Shown one piece after another: positions 62,435-64,000 of a DNA stretch of 64,000 bases. The stretch is taken from NCBI GenBank assembly GCA_013399015.1, contig VWZX01000198.1:62001-126000 (forward strand). The letters are read 5' to 3'. The notes beneath the pieces are model-generated. The model did no database searches, was not told the origin of the DNA, and worked only from the letters and a program-made list of their open reading frames with translations. This DNA comes from Galbula dea. Its lineage: Eukaryota; Chordata; Aves; Piciformes; Galbulidae. Both the position numbers and the translations under genes were made by a program. Numbering within the stretch: the stretch's first letter is position 1; each line of letters opens with the position of its first letter.

Positions 62435-64000
62435 CTACCTCAGCCGCCCATCAGGTTTGACAGGCCCCAATTCCGATTTGGGGTCTGGGGAGAGGGAGCT
62501 CCAGGAGGTTTGGCTGCAGGTCTGCAGTGAGGCACAGGCAGAGAGGCTGCCCATGCAGACATCCGCCACAGACCAGAACGCACTGATGGCACCATCCACC
62601 CAGTCCTCCAGCTCCTTGCCTGTCAGCTGCGCCTTACGCACAGCATCCTCCTCTGCCTCTGCAGAGCGTGGTAGGTTGAGGATCTCCCCCAGGCCCTGGA
62701 AGCTCTGCTCCATGTACTCGTTGCGGGGAGGACCACCATGCAGCCAGTTGCTGTCATCTGGGCAGGACAGGGAGAGATTTGAGAGGGGATCAGCAGTGCA
62801 GCAACATCCCAGTACATACACTGTCAGTCCCACAGCCACCCTCCTGACATGGCTCAGCACCCTGTCCCTTTTCAACCTCAGCTCTCCTCCAGCCCGAGGA
62901 GAGAGGTGCTGCTGAGGGATGATCTAACCAACCTGCAAATGGGCCCTCCACAGCTGGTCAGTGGTTTAGGGACTCACGTGGGCAAAGGGGATACCAGTGG
63001 GAAGGATGGCTCCTGCCTTGTCATCAGGCCAGCCCCAAACGGATGCAACTTGGCTGCTCGCAGGGAGACCCTCCAACTCACCCCCAAATTCCAGAGCATC
63101 CTCACCTTTCCTGAGAGGCTGCTTGTGGTTGAAGGTCTGGGGCACCACCAAGAACTGGTTCTCTCCCAGAAGCTCCCAGAACTGCAGGAGGCGGATAGTC
63201 CAGATGCCGGGGCGCAGGGGATGATTGAGGGGGGGCTTGTACTGGGTAAACTCTGCCTCAGCATCCACCGTGATGTCGTAGGAGGCGGCAATGATGTAGG
63301 TGGGGTCAATCCACACCACTGTGACTGTCAGGTTGGGGCCTCGTGACCACTTCTGCATGGCCACTGGCTCATCAAAAGGCCCCATCAAGCCTCCAAAATT
63401 GCGGAAGAGTCTTTCCTTGGGGTCCCACTCTGTGCCCACCTGGAGGGACAGGAGACACAAGCACTGGGACGCTTGGCATGGAGATGCTGTCAGCTCAGGT
63501 TTTGTGTTTCACCTCCTTGAACCAGGGAAGGCATAAACTTTGAAGCCCAAAGTGATGCAGACCCCACTCTCCAAGCTCTCCTGCCTGCCTGCAACATGCC
63601 AGCATTAATCCAATTGTGCAATGCCTCCTGTAGCTGCAGGTGCTGAGCACCACAGCCTCATCTCCCCTTGAAAGATCCCCTTCAGGCCTTTTCCCCACTG
63701 ATCAGCTTCAAATACCACGTAGAAGCCAAACTCCTGAACAAAGGTTTGTTCTCACACACGACAGCAGCACTGTGTCTCCAGAGCATGCAGGTATGGGGGA
63801 GAAGGACAGCATGGTGTGGGAGGAAAGTGGGCATTTTGAGAGAAACTTTCCCCATTTACCTCAAGGTTTTGTAAGCGGTTTGCCTGTCCTCCATGACCTG
63901 CCAGCTTCAGAGCTCCTTGGGGCATCATCCACACCTCCAGGGACTCTGCCTGCCCAGTTGCTGCATTCTGCACTTCTTGCATCAACAAGTAACCCTGGAA
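62435..64000 (-). CDS. XYLT2: xylosyltransferase 2, C-terminal three exons (partial)
   Basis: Exons in order: 64000-63860 (start outside or at the window edge), 63439-63106 and 62757-62435 (stop TAG). Together 265 residues plus the stop. The sequence reads FQGYLLMQEVQ, then EWDPKERLFRNFGGL, VVWIDPTYIIAASYDI, TIRLLQFWELLGE and, in the last exon, HNEYMEQSF-like RNEYMEQSFQGL. It closes with the family ending SWSSLSPDPKSELGPVK. This is the C-terminal domain of the Golgi type II membrane enzyme that adds xylose to serine to start heparan and chondroitin sulphate chains. The catalytic GT14 domain lies outside the window. Phases close at both junctions. Confidence 0.95.

Noticed and set aside
1..64000. 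CRISPR arrays, operons, tRNA and rRNA genes
   Set aside because: Nothing of the kind is visible. The window is vertebrate nuclear DNA.

Overview
This window is nuclear DNA from a bird. Several CR1-type LINE copies end in short ATTCTGTG-like repeats, there are class II and ERV-L-type retroviral remnants and LTRs, and the genes have many small exons with GT..AG introns. The genes are a block known from human 17q21.33 (CHAD, ACSF2, LRRC59, EME1, MRPL27, XYLT2), in the same order with the whole block reversed. All gene names come from reading translated exons against remembered protein families; no database was searched.

Layout. 1-2 kb: upstream of CHAD, with one unassigned candidate exon (from 462, +). 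2.1-6.9 kb: CHAD (+, 3 exons, complete). 7.6-10.3 kb: a long decayed CR1 (+). 13.8-37.8 kb: ACSF2 (-). Ten exons join in frame from the start codon (388 codons); the remaining C-terminal exons were not found. Its introns hold a CR1 (19.7-20.9 kb), a composite endogenous provirus (23.6-30.2 kb) and two back-to-back solo LTRs with clean target-site duplications (34.5-35.6 kb). 39.5-39.8 kb: a CR1 tail (-). 41.8-45.4 kb: LRRC59 (+, 7 exons, complete). 46.2-47.1 kb: a probable LTR (-). 48.6-52.6 kb: EME1 (-, 8 exons, complete). 52.8-56.2 kb: MRPL27 (+, 4 exons, complete), head-to-head with EME1 across a 150-bp shared promoter. 58.8-59.9 kb: a probable small single-pass membrane protein gene (-) that I do not recognise. 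62.4-64 kb: the last three coding exons of XYLT2 (-), running off the window end.

The genes do not form a pathway. CHAD is a cartilage matrix protein, ACSF2 a mitochondrial acyl-CoA synthetase, LRRC59 an ER membrane protein, EME1 a DNA repair endonuclease subunit, MRPL27 a mitochondrial ribosomal protein and XYLT2 a Golgi glycosyltransferase that starts proteoglycan chains. They are compact housekeeping-type genes, several with GC-rich 5' ends. Exon limits were set by consensus splice sites and by requiring the reading phase to close across every junction.

The least ordinary parts are the composite provirus, the paired solo LTRs, and the small membrane-protein gene with an antisense pair of phase-compatible exons beneath it.
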